A stretch of DNA of 64,000 nt from Vibrio metoecus (GCF_000696385.1 NZ_JJMN01000064.1:186001-250000), one strand, 5' to 3'. Shown: positions 48,423-58,875, numbered from the stretch's first letter. Notes: generated by a model from the sequence alone, not told the origin. Made by a program: numbers and translations.

Positions 48423-50796
48423 CTATCTCCCTTGCTTTTTGAGCAAACGAAGTGAGTTTGAAACAACAATGATGGAACTGGCTGACATGCCGACCACGGC
48501 AATATAAGGAGCCACTAATCCTGCTATCGCTAATGGAAGAATGAGCACATTGTAACCAAGCGACCATGCTAAGTTTTCACGAATGATTTTACGAGTCTTC
48601 AAGGCCAATGTTCTGGCTTCCAACAGCTTATCTAAACGGTCTCCAATCAACACCATATCCGCTGAGGCTTTGGCGACATCGGTCCCTCCGCCCATGGCGA
48701 CAGATAAATGTGCTCCCGCAAGTGTAGGCGCATCATTAATACCATCCCCCACCATTAGGGTGATATCGGTTTGGTTTAATTGACGCAGGTAGTTTAGCTT
48801 ATCTTCCGGTTTCGCTTGAGCGACGACATTATCTATTTTCATCTCTTTAGCAACGATTTGTGCGCTGGTTTGAGAGTCACCGGTCAATAAGGTAATTTTG
48901 ATTCCGGCAGCATGGAATTTGCTGATGAAATCTTTGGCTTCTTTACGTATCGGGTCTTGGTAATGAAAAGTTGCAATATGCTGATTATCTAAAGATAAAA
49001 ACACACAATTAATGTCAGAATGGGATTGTGTATCTAACACAAATTCGGCACTGCCAATTTTAACGCGGTGATTTTGGTAGACCCCTTCAATGCCGCTACC
49101 GATGACATTCTTTACTTCATTGAGGTTGAGCCCTTCAACTTTATAGCGACGAAATGCTTTTGCGATGGGGTGGTTTGCATGACCTTCCAATTCCGCGGCA
49201 ATCGCTAAGCATTCTTGTTCTGTAAACTTTCCCCAAGTATCCACTGAGCTAATTTCAATATTGCCATGGGTTAATGTGCCCAGTTTTATCGATAACCAAG
49301 TGATTAACTTTACACAGGGTTTCGAATACATGGCTTTTACGCAGCATGACCCCGATACTCCCCATACTGGAGGTGGCACAAGTTAATGCCGTTGGAGTAG
49401 CGAGTGATAAGGCACAAGGGCAGGTTGCCACAAGAACGGAGAGCATAATCCAGAAGGCATCTTCAGGCCGAGTCTGATGCCAAAAAATCCATGTTCCGGC
49501 AGCAATGATCAAAATAATAGCAACAAAGTAGCGTGCTACCACGTCAGCAATTTCAGCAATTTTAGGTTTAGAGGATTGCGCGTCATCTTGCAATCTCACA
49601 ATATTTGAGATCACGGAGTCGGCTTTGGAGGCGGTTACACGTAGATCGAAAGATTCGTCACCATTGAGCGTGCCTGCGAATACTTGATCGCCAGAGTTTT
49701 TAACTACAGGCAAAGATTCACCAGTGAGCATTGATTCGTCAATATGGACACGAGTGTTGATGATCTCACCATCGGCAGGAATATGTTCGCCCGGCAAAAC
49801 GCGAACACAATCACCCGGTTTGAGGGTTTTAACAGGGACTTGCTGACCATCAAGTGTTGTCGCAATTGCCGGGATCAGTTTCAGTAGATTACCACTTGCG
49901 GCGGCGGCTTTACGTCTTGCCCGCATTTCCAAAAAGCGTCCAACCAAAAGGAAAAACGTAAACATGGATATCGACTCAAAAAAGACTTCCCCTTGTTGAG
50001 TCACTGTCGCGATTAAACTCGCAACATAGGCGAAAATAAGTGCTAATGAGACAGGTACATCCATTCCTAAGGTTCTACCTCGAAGACTTCGCCATGCATT
50101 GAAATAAAACGGTAGAGCGGAATAGAGCAACACTGGAGTAGCAAAAATTAAACTTACCCAACGGAAGTAGTTTTTAAACTCAGCATCTAGGTCACCAAAG
50201 GCTTCTAAATAAAGTGCGACGGCTAGCATCATCACTTGCATGGTGGCAAGCCCAGCAATACCAAGCCGATAAAGATAGGTTTTCATTGCGTGGTGGTATA
50301 GTGCTTCGTGCTTATCAGCCTCAAAAGGCGCGGCTTTATAGCCTAATTTATGTATTTGCGCTAAGACATGGCTAAGCTGAGTTTTCGTACGATTCCAGCT
50401 CAACAAAGCTCGATTTGTGGTCGTATTCACCCGAATCGAGATAACACCCGGTTCGGCGTGAAGTTGTTTTTCAATGAGCCATGCACAAGCCGCACAAGAG
50501 ACTCCATCCAGTGACAATGTCACCTCTGAGTAGTCGTCATTATGGCGCACAAATTCTGCTTGTACATCAGCATTGTCATAATGAATGAGTGCTTTAAGCT
50601 GATCAGGGATGAGATCGACTTTTTCCGCAGGAGCGGTACGGAATTGGTAATAAGAGACTAAGCCACTATCGACAATAGTTTGAGCGACCGTTTGACAACC
50701 CGGACAGCACATTTCACGTTTTTCACCCAATATATCAACGTTAAAGTTCGTGTTGGCTGGTACATCTTCACCACAGTGATAACACGTTTTGTTCAT
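48423..50796 (-). CDS. ccoI: Copper-exporting P-type ATPase CcoI (one frameshift in this sequence)
   Basis: Restored length 790 residues. N-terminal cysteine region MCCPGCQTVA and HMA domain LDGVSCAACAWLIEKQL, then eight helices with TCPCALSLATPTAL (CPC copper site). Actuator LTGESLP, phosphorylation site IDKTGTLTHG, and hinge MVGDGINDAPTLAGA. The frame breaks exactly at the DKTG motif: a GGG at 49279-49281 should be GG. As given, the protein ends DKTGHINPWQY. CcoI loads copper for cbb3 assembly, so a real break would abolish the oxidase. I read it as an error. Confidence 0.92.
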
Positions 50797-50800
50797 GATC

Positions 50801-51280
50801 TTAGTTCATTAATGGGGTTGACGAAGTTGGGAAAGTAATACGTCCTTGAATCAGCCATTGGGCGTCATGAGGAGTGAGCTCAATAAACCAAGGTCCTTGC
50901 AGTTCATGATCGAGTTTTACTCGGTAAATACCTTGAGCATCCGCGGTAACTAACTGAGAAAAATCCCGATCTGGAAGCGTTCTGTGAGCAAACATTGCTT
51001 GAATGGCGGGGTAATGGGTAAGTTGGCCCTTATCAAACGCGATGAGCACATTATTACCTTCAGATTGAATAGTGGCGTGCAATTCTAGTTCTTTGGCTAT
51101 GTTGATTTTACTAAGATCGATATTAATGCCTTTGCCTTTTTTATAGTAATCCTCAGTCACTAATGAAAACGGTAGTTATTCGACAAAAACAATGACAGTA
51201 GCGACCGTCCAGATCACCACTGTTAGCGGTAAAATGATCAGGAACCAGGGCCAAAATTGTTTATACCAAGGCTTTACCAT
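50801..51280 (-). CDS. ccoH: CcoH (FixH-like) cbb3 assembly protein (frame disrupted)
   Basis: About 158 residues from ATG 51280: MVKPWYKQFWPWFLIILPL, a membrane helix to about residue 35, then a periplasmic FixH domain (DYYKKGKGINIDLSKINIAKELELHA, LTHYPAIQAMFAHRTLPDRDF, GPWFIELTPHDAQWLIQGRI). The given frame has a TAA near residue 36. Removing a G and the dinucleotide AC there reads SNNSFSLVTEDYYKK without a break. It ends 4 bases before ccoI, so the order ccoH-ccoI-ccoS is operonic. It works with CcoI in oxidase maturation. Confidence 0.85.
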
Positions 51281-51325
51281 AAAAAAGTTCTCTACAACGA
51301 TAAGAGGCTAAAAAATATAAGAAAG

Positions 51326-51348
51326 ACAGCCCCTTGAAAAGGGGCTGT
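51326..51348 (-). terminator. Terminator between ccoP and ccoH
   Basis: On the minus strand ACAGCCCCT-TTTC-AAGGGGCTGT followed by CTTTCTT, 11 bases after the ccoP stop. It divides the structural from the assembly operon. Confidence 0.8.
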
Positions 51349-51358
51349 TATTAGAATG

Positions 51359-52339
51359 TTACTTATTCTCTGAATTGCTTAAGCTCCAGACATAAGCAGC
51401 AACCAACTGGATCTTTTCTTCACCCAAGGTGTTGATCCATGCTGGCATAACACCAGAGCGACCGTTCATCACTGTTTCAGTCACATCAGCACGTGAGTCA
51501 CCGTACAACCAGTCATTATCCGTTAAGTTAGGAGCACCAAATGCAGGGTTACCTTTACCATCAGTTCCATGACAAGCAGAACAAACCGCAAAACGAGCTT
51601 TACCTGCCTCGGCTTCTTTGGCATTAACAGAACGACCTGATAGGCTCAGTGCATAACTTACAACTTCTTTTACACCTTGTTCACCTAAAATGTCTTTCCA
51701 CGCTGGCATTTGACCGATACGACCATGACGAATGGTCGTTACGATAGCTTGTGGTTCTCCGCCGTATAGCCATGCATTGTCAGTAAGGTTTGGGAAACCC
51801 CGTTGACCACGGGCATCTGAACCATGACACTGAGAACAGTTTTGTAGGAACAAACGTTGGCCGACTTTAAGTGCCTCACTATCTGCAGCGATATCAGGAA
51901 GATCGCGTAAGTTAGTTGTGCCATCTTGGTAAGCTAAACGTTTGAAAGCCTCACCATAATAAGCATTGGCGTCGTCCAATTCTTTTGAATATTGAACCAG
52001 GCGCTTATCTTGCTGTGCTGCTGCAATTGAAGCGCGTGATTCTTCAAGAGAACGTACTGTTTGATCTGAACTTTGCCAGCCAAGAATACCTTTAAAGCTA
52101 CCTAAACCAGGGTAAAGGGTTAAATAGACGGCCGCGAAAATGAAAGTACTTACAAATAGATAAGTCCACCATTTTGGCAGCGGGTTATTAATCTCGCGAA
52201 TACCGTCGTACTCGTGCCCCATGTCAACGCCTTCTTCAACCCCCATTTTGTCTTTCAGACACCAAACGAGGAGAATAGCGCAACCGAGCAAAGTACCAAC
52301 GGTAATTACGATGATCCAGAGACTCCAGAATGTAGTCAT
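51359..52339 (-). CDS. ccoP: cbb3 cytochrome oxidase diheme subunit CcoP
   Basis: 326 residues. Two N-terminal membrane helices (about 5-28 and 56-76) are followed by two c-type heme sites, CSQCH (about residue 168) and CSACH (about 255). Each has the distal methionine partners in GRIGQMPAWKD and GRSGVMPAWIN. It passes electrons from cytochrome bc1 towards CcoO/CcoN in the periplasm. Intact. Confidence 0.95.
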   Translation of the reverse strand: MTTFWSLWIIVITVGTLLGCAILLVWCLKDKMGVEEGVDMGHEYDGIREINNPLPKWWTYLFVSTFIFAAVYLTLYPGLGSFKGILGWQSSDQTVRSLEESRASIAAAQQDKRLVQYSKELDDANAYYGEAFKRLAYQDGTTNLRDLPDIAADSEALKVGQRLFLQNCSQCHGSDARGQRGFPNLTDNAWLYGGEPQAIVTTIRHGRIGQMPAWKDILGEQGVKEVVSYALSLSGRSVNAKEAEAGKARFAVCSACHGTDGKGNPAFGAPNLTDNDWLYGDSRADVTETVMNGRSGVMPAWINTLGEEKIQLVAAYVWSLSNSENK

Positions 52340-52346
52340 TACTTAG

Positions 52347-52511
52347 TCACTCCTTGTTTTTAGAGGTATGTTGCTCTTCATCGGCAAAAATAAGGTTGGC
52401 AGCTTCATCAAAACGCGCTTTGCGTTTTTTACCATAAGCCCACCAAACAACGCCTATAAAGCATATGAACAGCACTATGGTCCAAATACTGTGAATAGTA
52501 CCGATATCCAT
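52347..52511 (-). CDS. ccoQ: cbb3 oxidase small subunit CcoQ
   Basis: 54 residues. The N-terminal part MDIGTIHSIWTIVLFICFIGVVWWAYGKKRK has one membrane helix and the CcoQ-typical WWAYGKKRKARFDEAA segment. It is located between ccoO and ccoP with 7- and 11-base gaps. Stabilises the complex. Intact. Confidence 0.92.
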   Translation of the reverse strand: MDIGTIHSIWTIVLFICFIGVVWWAYGKKRKARFDEAANLIFADEEQHTSKNKE

Positions 52512-52522
52512 AATTACCTCTG

Positions 52523-53143
52523 TTATTTCATTGCGTGACCAAGAGATTGAAGATAAGCAATGATGGCATCCATCTCTGTTTTACCTTCTACATCTTTTGT
52601 CGCATTTGCTATTTGTTCATCAGTGTATGGCACACCAAATTGGTCACGGAACAACGTCATTTTTTGTTGCGTGTATTTGCCATCCAGAGTGTTTTTAGCT
52701 AACCATGGGAATGCTGGCATATTAGACTCTGGTACAAGTTCACGAGGATTAGTGAGATGAACTCGATGCCATTCGTCAGAATAACGCCCACCGACACGTG
52801 CCAAATCAGGACCTGTACGTTTAGAACCCCATAAAAATGGATGTTCCCAAACGCTTTCACCCGCGACAGAATAATGGCCGTAACGCTCCGTTTCAGAACG
52901 GAATGGACGAACCATTTGGCTATGACAAACGTTACATCCTTCACGGATGTAAATATCACGGCCTTCCAACTGCAACGCAGTGTAAGGTTTCAGGTTTTGC
53001 ACCTCTTCGGTCGTTTGCTTTTGGAAAATCAATGGAGTGATCTCTACAAGAGCGCCCCAACTGATTGCAAACACGATAAAAATGGCTAACAAACCGACAT
53101 TACGCTCAAGTAATTCATGGCGATTATTAGAATTAGAACTCAT
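52523..53143 (-). CDS. ccoO: cbb3 cytochrome oxidase monoheme subunit CcoO
   Basis: 206 residues with one N-terminal helix (about 12-34) and a single heme-c site, [14 protein letters not shown] (about residue 71). Downstream motifs are [25 protein letters not shown] and [12 protein letters not shown] (heme methionine). Next to ccoN with a 13-base gap. Intact. Confidence 0.95.
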   Translation of the reverse strand: MSSNSNNRHELLERNVGLLAIFIVFAISWGALVEITPLIFQKQTTEEVQNLKPYTALQLEGRDIYIREGCNVCHSQMVRPFRSETERYGHYSVAGESVWEHPFLWGSKRTGPDLARVGGRYSDEWHRVHLTNPRELVPESNMPAFPWLAKNTLDGKYTQQKMTLFRDQFGVPYTDEQIANATKDVEGKTEMDAIIAYLQSLGHAMK

Positions 53144-53156
53144 TGCTTAATTCTCC

Positions 53157-54590
53157 TTATGCCGGCTGCACAATAGCTTTTAAGCTATTTTTCGGTGCAG
53201 AAATTGTCTTATAGGCGTTGTAAGCCATCAGGAACATCCCAGACAAGAAGATGAAACCACCAATAAAGCGAACAGTATAGAATGGGTACGATGCTTGTAC
53301 TGACTCGACGAAACTGTAAGTTAATGTTCCATCAGAGTTTACTGCACGCCACATCAAACCTTGCATTACGCCGGAAATCCACATTGCAACAATGTACAAA
53401 ACGGTGCCGATAGTAGCTAACCAGAAATGCGCATTCACCAAACTCATGGAGTACATGCGTTCTTGTCCGAAGAGTCTAGGGATCAAGTGGTAGACAGAAC
53501 CAATCGACACCATGGCTACCCAGCCTAATGCACCAGAGTGAACGTGACCAATCGTCCAGTCGGTATAGTGAGAAAGTGCATTGACCGTTTTGATTGACAT
53601 CATTGGACCTTCGAACGTAGACATACCATAGAAGGACAAAGACACAATCAAGAAGCGTAGGATTGGATCATAACGTAACTTATGCCATGCACCAGAGAGC
53701 GTCATGATACCGTTAATCATTCCCCCCCAAGATGGAGCGAATAAGACAAGAGACATCACCATACCGAGAGATTGAGTCCAATCGGGTAGAGCAGTGTAGT
53801 GCAAATGATGAGGGCCTGCCCAAATATAGAGCGAAATCAGAGCCCAAAAGTGAACGATAGACAAACGGTAAGAATAAACTGGGCGTTCAGCTTGCTTAGG
53901 AACAAAGTAATACATCATCCCAAGGAAGCCCGCTGTTAATAGGAATCCTACGGCATTGTGTCCATACCACCATTGAACCATCGCATCAACAGCACCAGCA
54001 TAAATAGAGTAGGACTTACCCCAGTAGATCGGCAAGGCCATACTATTCACGATGTGCAGTACGGCAACGGTAATGATAAACGCACCGAAGAACCAGTTAG
54101 CAACGTAAATATGGGATGTTTTACGTTTCACTAAAGTACCAAAAAACACAACAGCATACGCAACCCAAACAGCTGCAATGGCAATGTCGATTGGCCACTC
54201 AAGTTCTGCGTATTCTTTACCAGAGGTATAACCTAAAGGTAAAGAAATGGCAGCGGAAACGATGATGGCTTGCCAGCCCCAGAACGTAAATGGAACTAAC
54301 GGACCACCGAATAGACGAGTTTGGCAAGTACGCTGAACAACATAGTATGATGTTGCAAACAGGGCACTAGTACCAAACGCAAAAATTACCGCATTAGTAT
54401 GCAGAGGACGTAAGCGACTATACGTCAACCACGGCGTATCAAAGTTTAGCTGTGGCCAAACTAATTGAGCGGCAATCAAAACACCTACAGCCATACCGAC
54501 TATACCCCAGAGAATTGTCACAAGGGTAAATTGGCGGACCACGGTATAGTTGTAGTTTTGTTCAAGCTGCTTTTCTTGGCTCATTTGCAT
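53157..54590 (-). CDS. ccoN: cbb3 cytochrome oxidase catalytic subunit CcoN
   Basis: 477 residues with 12 helices. Histidine ligands are visible in [13 protein letters not shown] (heme b), [19 protein letters not shown] (CuB and cross-linked Tyr helix), [15 protein letters not shown] (CuB) and [14 protein letters not shown] (hemes). It reduces O2 at very low oxygen with proton pumping. First gene of ccoNOQP. Its promoter lies in 54591-54848, shared with the divergent gene; I do not see a consensus FNR box there. Intact. Confidence 0.96.
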   Translation of the reverse strand: MQMSQEKQLEQNYNYTVVRQFTLVTILWGIVGMAVGVLIAAQLVWPQLNFDTPWLTYSRLRPLHTNAVIFAFGTSALFATSYYVVQRTCQTRLFGGPLVPFTFWGWQAIIVSAAISLPLGYTSGKEYAELEWPIDIAIAAVWVAYAVVFFGTLVKRKTSHIYVANWFFGAFIITVAVLHIVNSMALPIYWGKSYSIYAGAVDAMVQWWYGHNAVGFLLTAGFLGMMYYFVPKQAERPVYSYRLSIVHFWALISLYIWAGPHHLHYTALPDWTQSLGMVMSLVLFAPSWGGMINGIMTLSGAWHKLRYDPILRFLIVSLSFYGMSTFEGPMMSIKTVNALSHYTDWTIGHVHSGALGWVAMVSIGSVYHLIPRLFGQERMYSMSLVNAHFWLATIGTVLYIVAMWISGVMQGLMWRAVNSDGTLTYSFVESVQASYPFYTVRFIGGFIFLSGMFLMAYNAYKTISAPKNSLKAIVQPA

Positions 54591-54671
54591 GCTTCCAATG
54601 TTTAATTTAACTACACTTTTACTTCCAACTACGTACTTTCGTCGTAACTACCACCCAAATCCACAATAAAA

Positions 54672-54688
54672 ACAATGACATTCATTGT
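54672..54688. promoter_or_regulatory. Palindrome in the ccoN upstream region
   Basis: ACAATGA-CAT-TCATTGT is a perfect 7-bp inverted repeat 82 bases upstream of ccoN. TTCAAAAATTTGAA near 54809 is a second dyad. Both are operator-like; neither matches the FNR consensus, and the cognate regulator is unknown. The remainder of 54591-54848 is AT-rich promoter sequence. Confidence 0.45.
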
Positions 54689-54848
54689 GTTAATTCTTAT
54701 TGCTGACTTTATAAAAAAGTGGCATTTTCTAACGTATAACTATACTTTCAATTAACAATTCAATGACAGTGTAGTAACCTTACACTCCATCAGGATTTGG
54801 CCTTTTATTTCAAAAATTTGAAGTTTGTTACACGAGGAACATGCATTC

Positions 54849-55214
54849 ATGGCTGCAGTAAAACTATCAAAAGCTCGACTTGCTCAAATCATAATCACAT
54901 TGGCAGTTTTGATCAGTGCTTTTGTCTGGAGAACATGGTCATACAAAAGTGACCCGGTTGTAACATGCCATATGAGCCACCCTTGTGAATTTCGTATTGA
55001 TGGTCGTGTCGTCAGCATATCTCGCCATACTGAATTGGCTTCAGATTTCACTATCTATACTTTCTTACCTTGGGATGAAGATTGGTCGATAGTCGTTGAT
55101 GGTAAAACGACGTATCAGCCTGGAAAGTTACAGCTTTTTGTAAAAAAAGAGGTGAAAAGCTCAAACGTGAAGATTAACCATCGTATAACGCTCAAATTGA
55201 TAGATGTCATGTAA
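54849..55214 (+). CDS. Small membrane-anchored periplasmic protein, function unknown
   Basis: 121 residues from ATG 54849 (a TTG eight codons upstream is rejected; CGAGGA lies 10 bases ahead of the ATG). One membrane helix lies at about residues 13-31 (QIIITLAVLISAFVW). A compact periplasmic domain follows with CHMSHPCEF (CxxxxxC, possibly a disulfide), DGRVVSISRHT, FTIYTFLPWDEDWSIVVDGK and a basic C-terminus. It is divergent from ccoN. A link to oxidase biogenesis is only positional. No family recognised. Confidence 0.7.
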   Translation: MAAVKLSKARLAQIIITLAVLISAFVWRTWSYKSDPVVTCHMSHPCEFRIDGRVVSISRHTELASDFTIYTFLPWDEDWSIVVDGKTTYQPGKLQLFVKKEVKSSNVKINHRITLKLIDVM

Positions 55215-55310
55215 AGTATCACCCAAAAGCTAAACCATAGATTGGTGCTATTTAAACGCATTGTTATATCAGGTATAAAGAGCGTCATGTAGCGTAAGAA
55301 AATTTGTGTA

Positions 55311-56496
55311 ATGCGGCTAAAAACCACCGTTTCCACTCAAACAAGCCTTGAATCTTGCATCCATGAGCTCCAAAAGGTCATAGATAAAAAAGATTTGTCG
55401 AATTTGGTTTGCTATTTCACTCAAGAATTTGATGCAGAGCAATTAGCTGCATCATTGATAATGGCTTTTCCTAACATACCCATTATTGGTTGCTCTTCAT
55501 GCCGAGGCGTGATGACTCAAGATGGCTATTTTTCTAACCCCGCAGTAGGGTTACTAGGAATTTACGATCTCCCTAAATCTGCATATACCAGTGCTTTAGT
55601 TTGCTTGGATAAACATCCCTGCGTATTAACATTGGTCGATCAAGTGATTGATGATGCTCTCAGTCGAGTTAATCGAAGTGGAGAGTTACCTAGCCTTGTC
55701 CTTCTACACGCAACTCCAGGCATTGAAGAAACCTTAATTGAAAGTATTGATAGTAAATTTGGTTCACAAGTTCCGATTATCGGAGGTAGTGCGGCAGATA
55801 ACTACATTGATCAAAACTGGTCAATATTCACTGAACAAGGTGTAACCCACAAAGGGGTTGCTTTGCAGTTGATGTTTCCTTCTCAATCAGTGTTTAGTGG
55901 ATTTAGTGCGGGATATTCACCTACAGAGTTTTCAGGTTTCATTACTAAGGCTAAAGGGAGAGTAATAGAAGAAATTGATGGTGAACCCGCGAGTAACTTA
56001 TACAAAGAATGGGTGGGAGATCATTCAGGAATTCTGATTGGGGATGAGTACATTTTTGACCATGTAACTCGTTTTTCCTTTAGGGCGAGCGATCGGTGAG
56101 AGCTCGGATTTTCCTCAATATAAATTAACTCATCCAGTTCGAAGAACTGACACCGGTGGACTCGAAGTCTTTGCGAATGTTGAAGTAGGGGAATTGGTTA
56201 GCTTAATGACTGGATCTCAACGACAACTGATCGAACGGGTGTCTCGTGTTATTCAGGAAGCTAGTTATAAAAGTTATCTAGATAAACCTTTACTTGGCTC
56301 ATTAACCATATTCTGTGCAGGTTCCATGTTACGTTTAGGCAAAGATATACATAAAGTTCACCATAAAATGCTGGAACAGCTTGATGGATGCGATTTTATT
56401 TGTCCTTTTACTTTTGGTGAGCAAGGGCGATTCATCAATGGTGAGAATGCACATGGGAATTTAATGATTTCTTCAGTTGTATTTTGTGAGGAATAG
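55311..56496 (+). CDS. FIST domain sensory protein (one frameshift in this sequence)
   Basis: Restored length 394 residues. The FIST N domain contains DLSNLVCYFTQEFDAEQLAASLIMAFPNIPIIGCSSCRGVMTQDGYF and PIIGGSAADN. The FIST C part contains FDHVTRFSFPLGRAIGES, LMTGSQRQLIERV and HGNLMISSVVFCEE. FIST domains are putative amino-acid or small-ligand binders paired with signalling proteins. The frame breaks at T5 56072-56076; T4 restores RFPLGRAIGESSDFPQYKLTHPVRRTDTGG. It ends 2 bases before the histidine kinase gene, so the two form one operon. No signal peptide: a cytoplasmic sensor. Confidence 0.88.
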
Positions 56497-56498
56497 TT

Positions 56499-58209
56499 GT
56501 GAGTTCAGAACATACTGAAAAGTTTAATGAACTGAGCCTTGAGCTGAAAAAAAGTATTGAACGTGAAAAGCAATTAGCTGAAGAGAATAGGGTAATTCTA
56601 TCGGCAATATCTGCTTTTAGCATGGCTGCTAATAAGAATGAAATTTTTGATGAATTAAAAAATTTACTCAATCGATATATCAAGTTTGATGAATTTGTTG
56701 TTATCTCGAAAGAAAAGGATTGTCAGGTTTTTAATACTTTGCTTTCATCTAACAACCTATTAGATGGCTTAGCTTGGCCTGTTGGAGAAAAATTTTCCCG
56801 CGTGCTTGATGGTGAGTGCATATTATTCTTTGAACCATTTAAATTAGAAGAGTTTTCTTGTTTAAAAGAACACTATAAAGGTAAGGCTAATTCAGTATTA
56901 ATCACTGGAATTCAAGCGCAGGTGAGCAACTCAGTATTGATCTTGATTGGTCATAATAAGGGGCAATTTTCCCTCGAAACAAAAGCTACGTTGTCACGTT
57001 TTCGGCCGTTGCTTGAAAGGGCTATCTCTGATATTGAGCATAAAGAAGAATTGATAAAACTTGTCGAAATAAGGACTCGAGAACTCCGTTTGGCACAAAA
57101 GTTTGCCTGAACAAGCTAATCAGTCAAAATCTAATTTTCTCGCGATGATGAGTCATGAACTAAGAACTCCATTAAATGCTGTTCTTGGATTGATTGATGT
57201 TTTGCGAGGTGATTCAACAAGTTATCAGGCTGAGCTGCTTGAGCAAATGGAAAACTCAGCTGAATTGCTTTTAATTATTATTAATGATGTTCTGGATTTA
57301 AGTCGTATCGAATCTGGACATTTCTCATTACATTGCCACTGGGTTGATTTGAAGAAGAAACTAGACCAATCATTAGTGTATCATCGACAAATTGCTCAAG
57401 AAAAAGGTATTGCTTTTAACGTTCAGACTCATATCAATGAAAGACTAGAATACTATACGGACTCCGCTCGGTTAACTCAGATTCTTTTTAATATTGTAGG
57501 TAACGCAATCAAATTTACTAAATCTGGACAAGTGGATATTGATTTGATCTATGGCACGCATCAAGTCACTTTTCGAGTTAAGGATACAGGTATTGGTATA
57601 GAGAAAAATAGAATTGACCGGTTGTTTACGCCTTTTATTCAGGCTGATAACTCTATAACAAGGAATTATGGTGGTACAGGATTAGGATTGGCAATTACGA
57701 AACACTTAATTGAATTGATGGGAGGGTCAATTCAAGTTGAAAGTGAACTAGAGGTCGGAACCACATTTATATTACAAGTTCCAATCCACTCACGGATAAA
57801 CTGTTCGATACAGGAGCACATTCATTTACAACCGCTGTCTGGTATAAATAACCACCATATTCTTGTTGTTGAAGACACAAAAACAAATCAAACGGTCATA
57901 CAACTCTTGCTGACAAAGATGGGATGCAGTGTGACTATCGCTGAAAATGGATTACAAGCAATTGAGATTTTAAATAAATCACCTGAGTTCGATCTTGTGC
58001 TCATGGATATTTCGATGCCAGTTATGGATGGTTTGTCAGCAACAAAAATAATCAGGGGTTTCAACCAAGAAATACCTATTATCGCATTAACTGCTCACAC
58101 TGCCGGAAGTGATAAACAAAATTGCATCGACGTCGGAATGAATGACATCGTACTAAAACCAATCCGAAGTAAAGATATCATGGATGTAGTTAAACGATTT
58201 ATTACCTAA
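56499..58209 (+). CDS. Hybrid histidine kinase with C-terminal receiver (one frameshift in this sequence)
   Basis: Restored length 569 residues from GTG 56499. An N-terminal coiled coil and a GAF-like sensor region lie at about 1-190. HisKA is NFLAMMSHELRTPLNAVLG (His about residue 215). The HATPase has NIVGNAIKFTK, KDTGIGIEK and GGTGLGLAITKHLIELMGG (320-430). The receiver VVEDTKTNQTV...LVLMDISMPVMDG (Asp about residue 505) ...ALTAH...LKPI is at 450-565. The frame breaks at GCC 57105-57107; one C fewer gives AQKFAEQANQSKSNFLAMM. There is no membrane segment, so the partner FIST protein probably supplies the input. No response regulator is next to it. Confidence 0.9.
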
Positions 58210-58256
58210 TAATCATATTAGCATAGTAGATGATAAATATGATTATTAGGTATTTT
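58203..58256 (+). terminator. Terminator after the histidine kinase gene
   Basis: A perfect 16-bp inverted repeat (58203-58218 / 58237-58252; TACCTAATAATCATAT and its complement) overlaps the stop codon and is followed by TTTT. It closes the FIST-kinase operon just before the dif site. Confidence 0.85.
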
Positions 58257-58333
58257 ATGGTAAATAGATTTATGTTTAATCTTGGTAGCTCTGGTAGGTA
58301 AATCCGTTTGTGTTCTTATGTCGTTAATACGTT

Positions 58334-58361
58334 ATTTAACATAATGCACGTAATGCGTACT
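58334..58361 (-). other. dif: Chromosome dimer resolution site dif (XerCD recombination site)
   Basis: Read on the minus strand, the 28-base site has a XerC half AGTACGCATTA, then a 6-base centre CGTGCA, then a XerD half TTATGTTAAAT. The XerD half is identical to that of E. coli and of both V. cholerae dif sites as I recall them. The XerC half differs from V. cholerae dif1 (AGTGCGCATTA) by one base. The centre differs from the TGTATG of El Tor dif1. It lies 125 bases past a kinase operon and about 950 bases from matP, the expected terminus setting. No second copy or integrated phage flanks it. Confidence 0.92.
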
Positions 58362-58519
58362 AATGTATTTTGGTTTTGAGGTGGTTTTTGTAACAGATTT
58401 CAACTGCCATAAAGACACATTTAACTACAATACGCTTTGACGGTTTGTGCATTCACTTGACTCAGTGTTCAAAATTGCTTGTGCGGATCAGTTTGAGTTG
58501 CAAGTGGATTTCTAGAGTT

Positions 58520-58853
58520 TCACCTAGCTGTGATTTGGATTCTTATATAACGTTCTGGGACATCATAGGTATACTTGTTGCCCTGTTTGATCGTTCTCTT
58601 GGCTATTTTACAGAGTTCATGATCACCTAATGTCGAGACCTTTTTTACTACCGCGTGAGCTTGTTGTGTGTAGTCAAGATCTATAAATACGTCACAGTAT
58701 CCCACAAGCGGTGCTTTGCTTTTTTTTAATGGACTTTTCTATCTGTGATTTGATTTTCTTCGCAACACGATTTAATTCTGCATCATCCGCAGAGACTGAA
58801 TGGCTAAAAACAAGAAGATATGCACAGAATGCTAGTTTTAATGATTGCAGCAT
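58520..58853 (-). CDS. Small secreted protein with a TolA C-terminal-like domain (one frameshift in this sequence)
   Basis: Restored length 110 residues. A signal peptide (MLQSLKLAFCAYLLVFSHSVSA, cleavage before DDAEL) is followed by VAKKIKSQIEKSIKK and then a domain with GYCDVFIDL (C53) and STLGDHELCKIAKRTI (C81). The order helix, GxC-strand, GD..LC-helix is that of TolA domain III, whose two cysteines form a disulfide. There is no membrane anchor or long helical domain II. The frame breaks at an A8 run (T8 on +, 58720-58727); A7 restores KKSKAPLVGYCDVF. The next feature on its downstream side is dif, 159 bases away. TolA III is the co-receptor of filamentous phages that integrate at dif. 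Assignment rests on pattern only. Confidence 0.65.
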
Positions 58854-58875
58854 TATAATCACCTAAAAAATAAAA

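Noticed and set aside
54672-54688. Palindrome upstream of ccoN as an FNR box.
   Set aside because: ACAATGA...TCATTGT lacks the TTGAT/ATCAA half-sites; kept only as an unknown dyad.
58445-58630. 61-codon plus-strand frame near dif.
   Set aside because: It is antisense to the TolA-like gene, has no ribosome binding site and no protein-like pattern.
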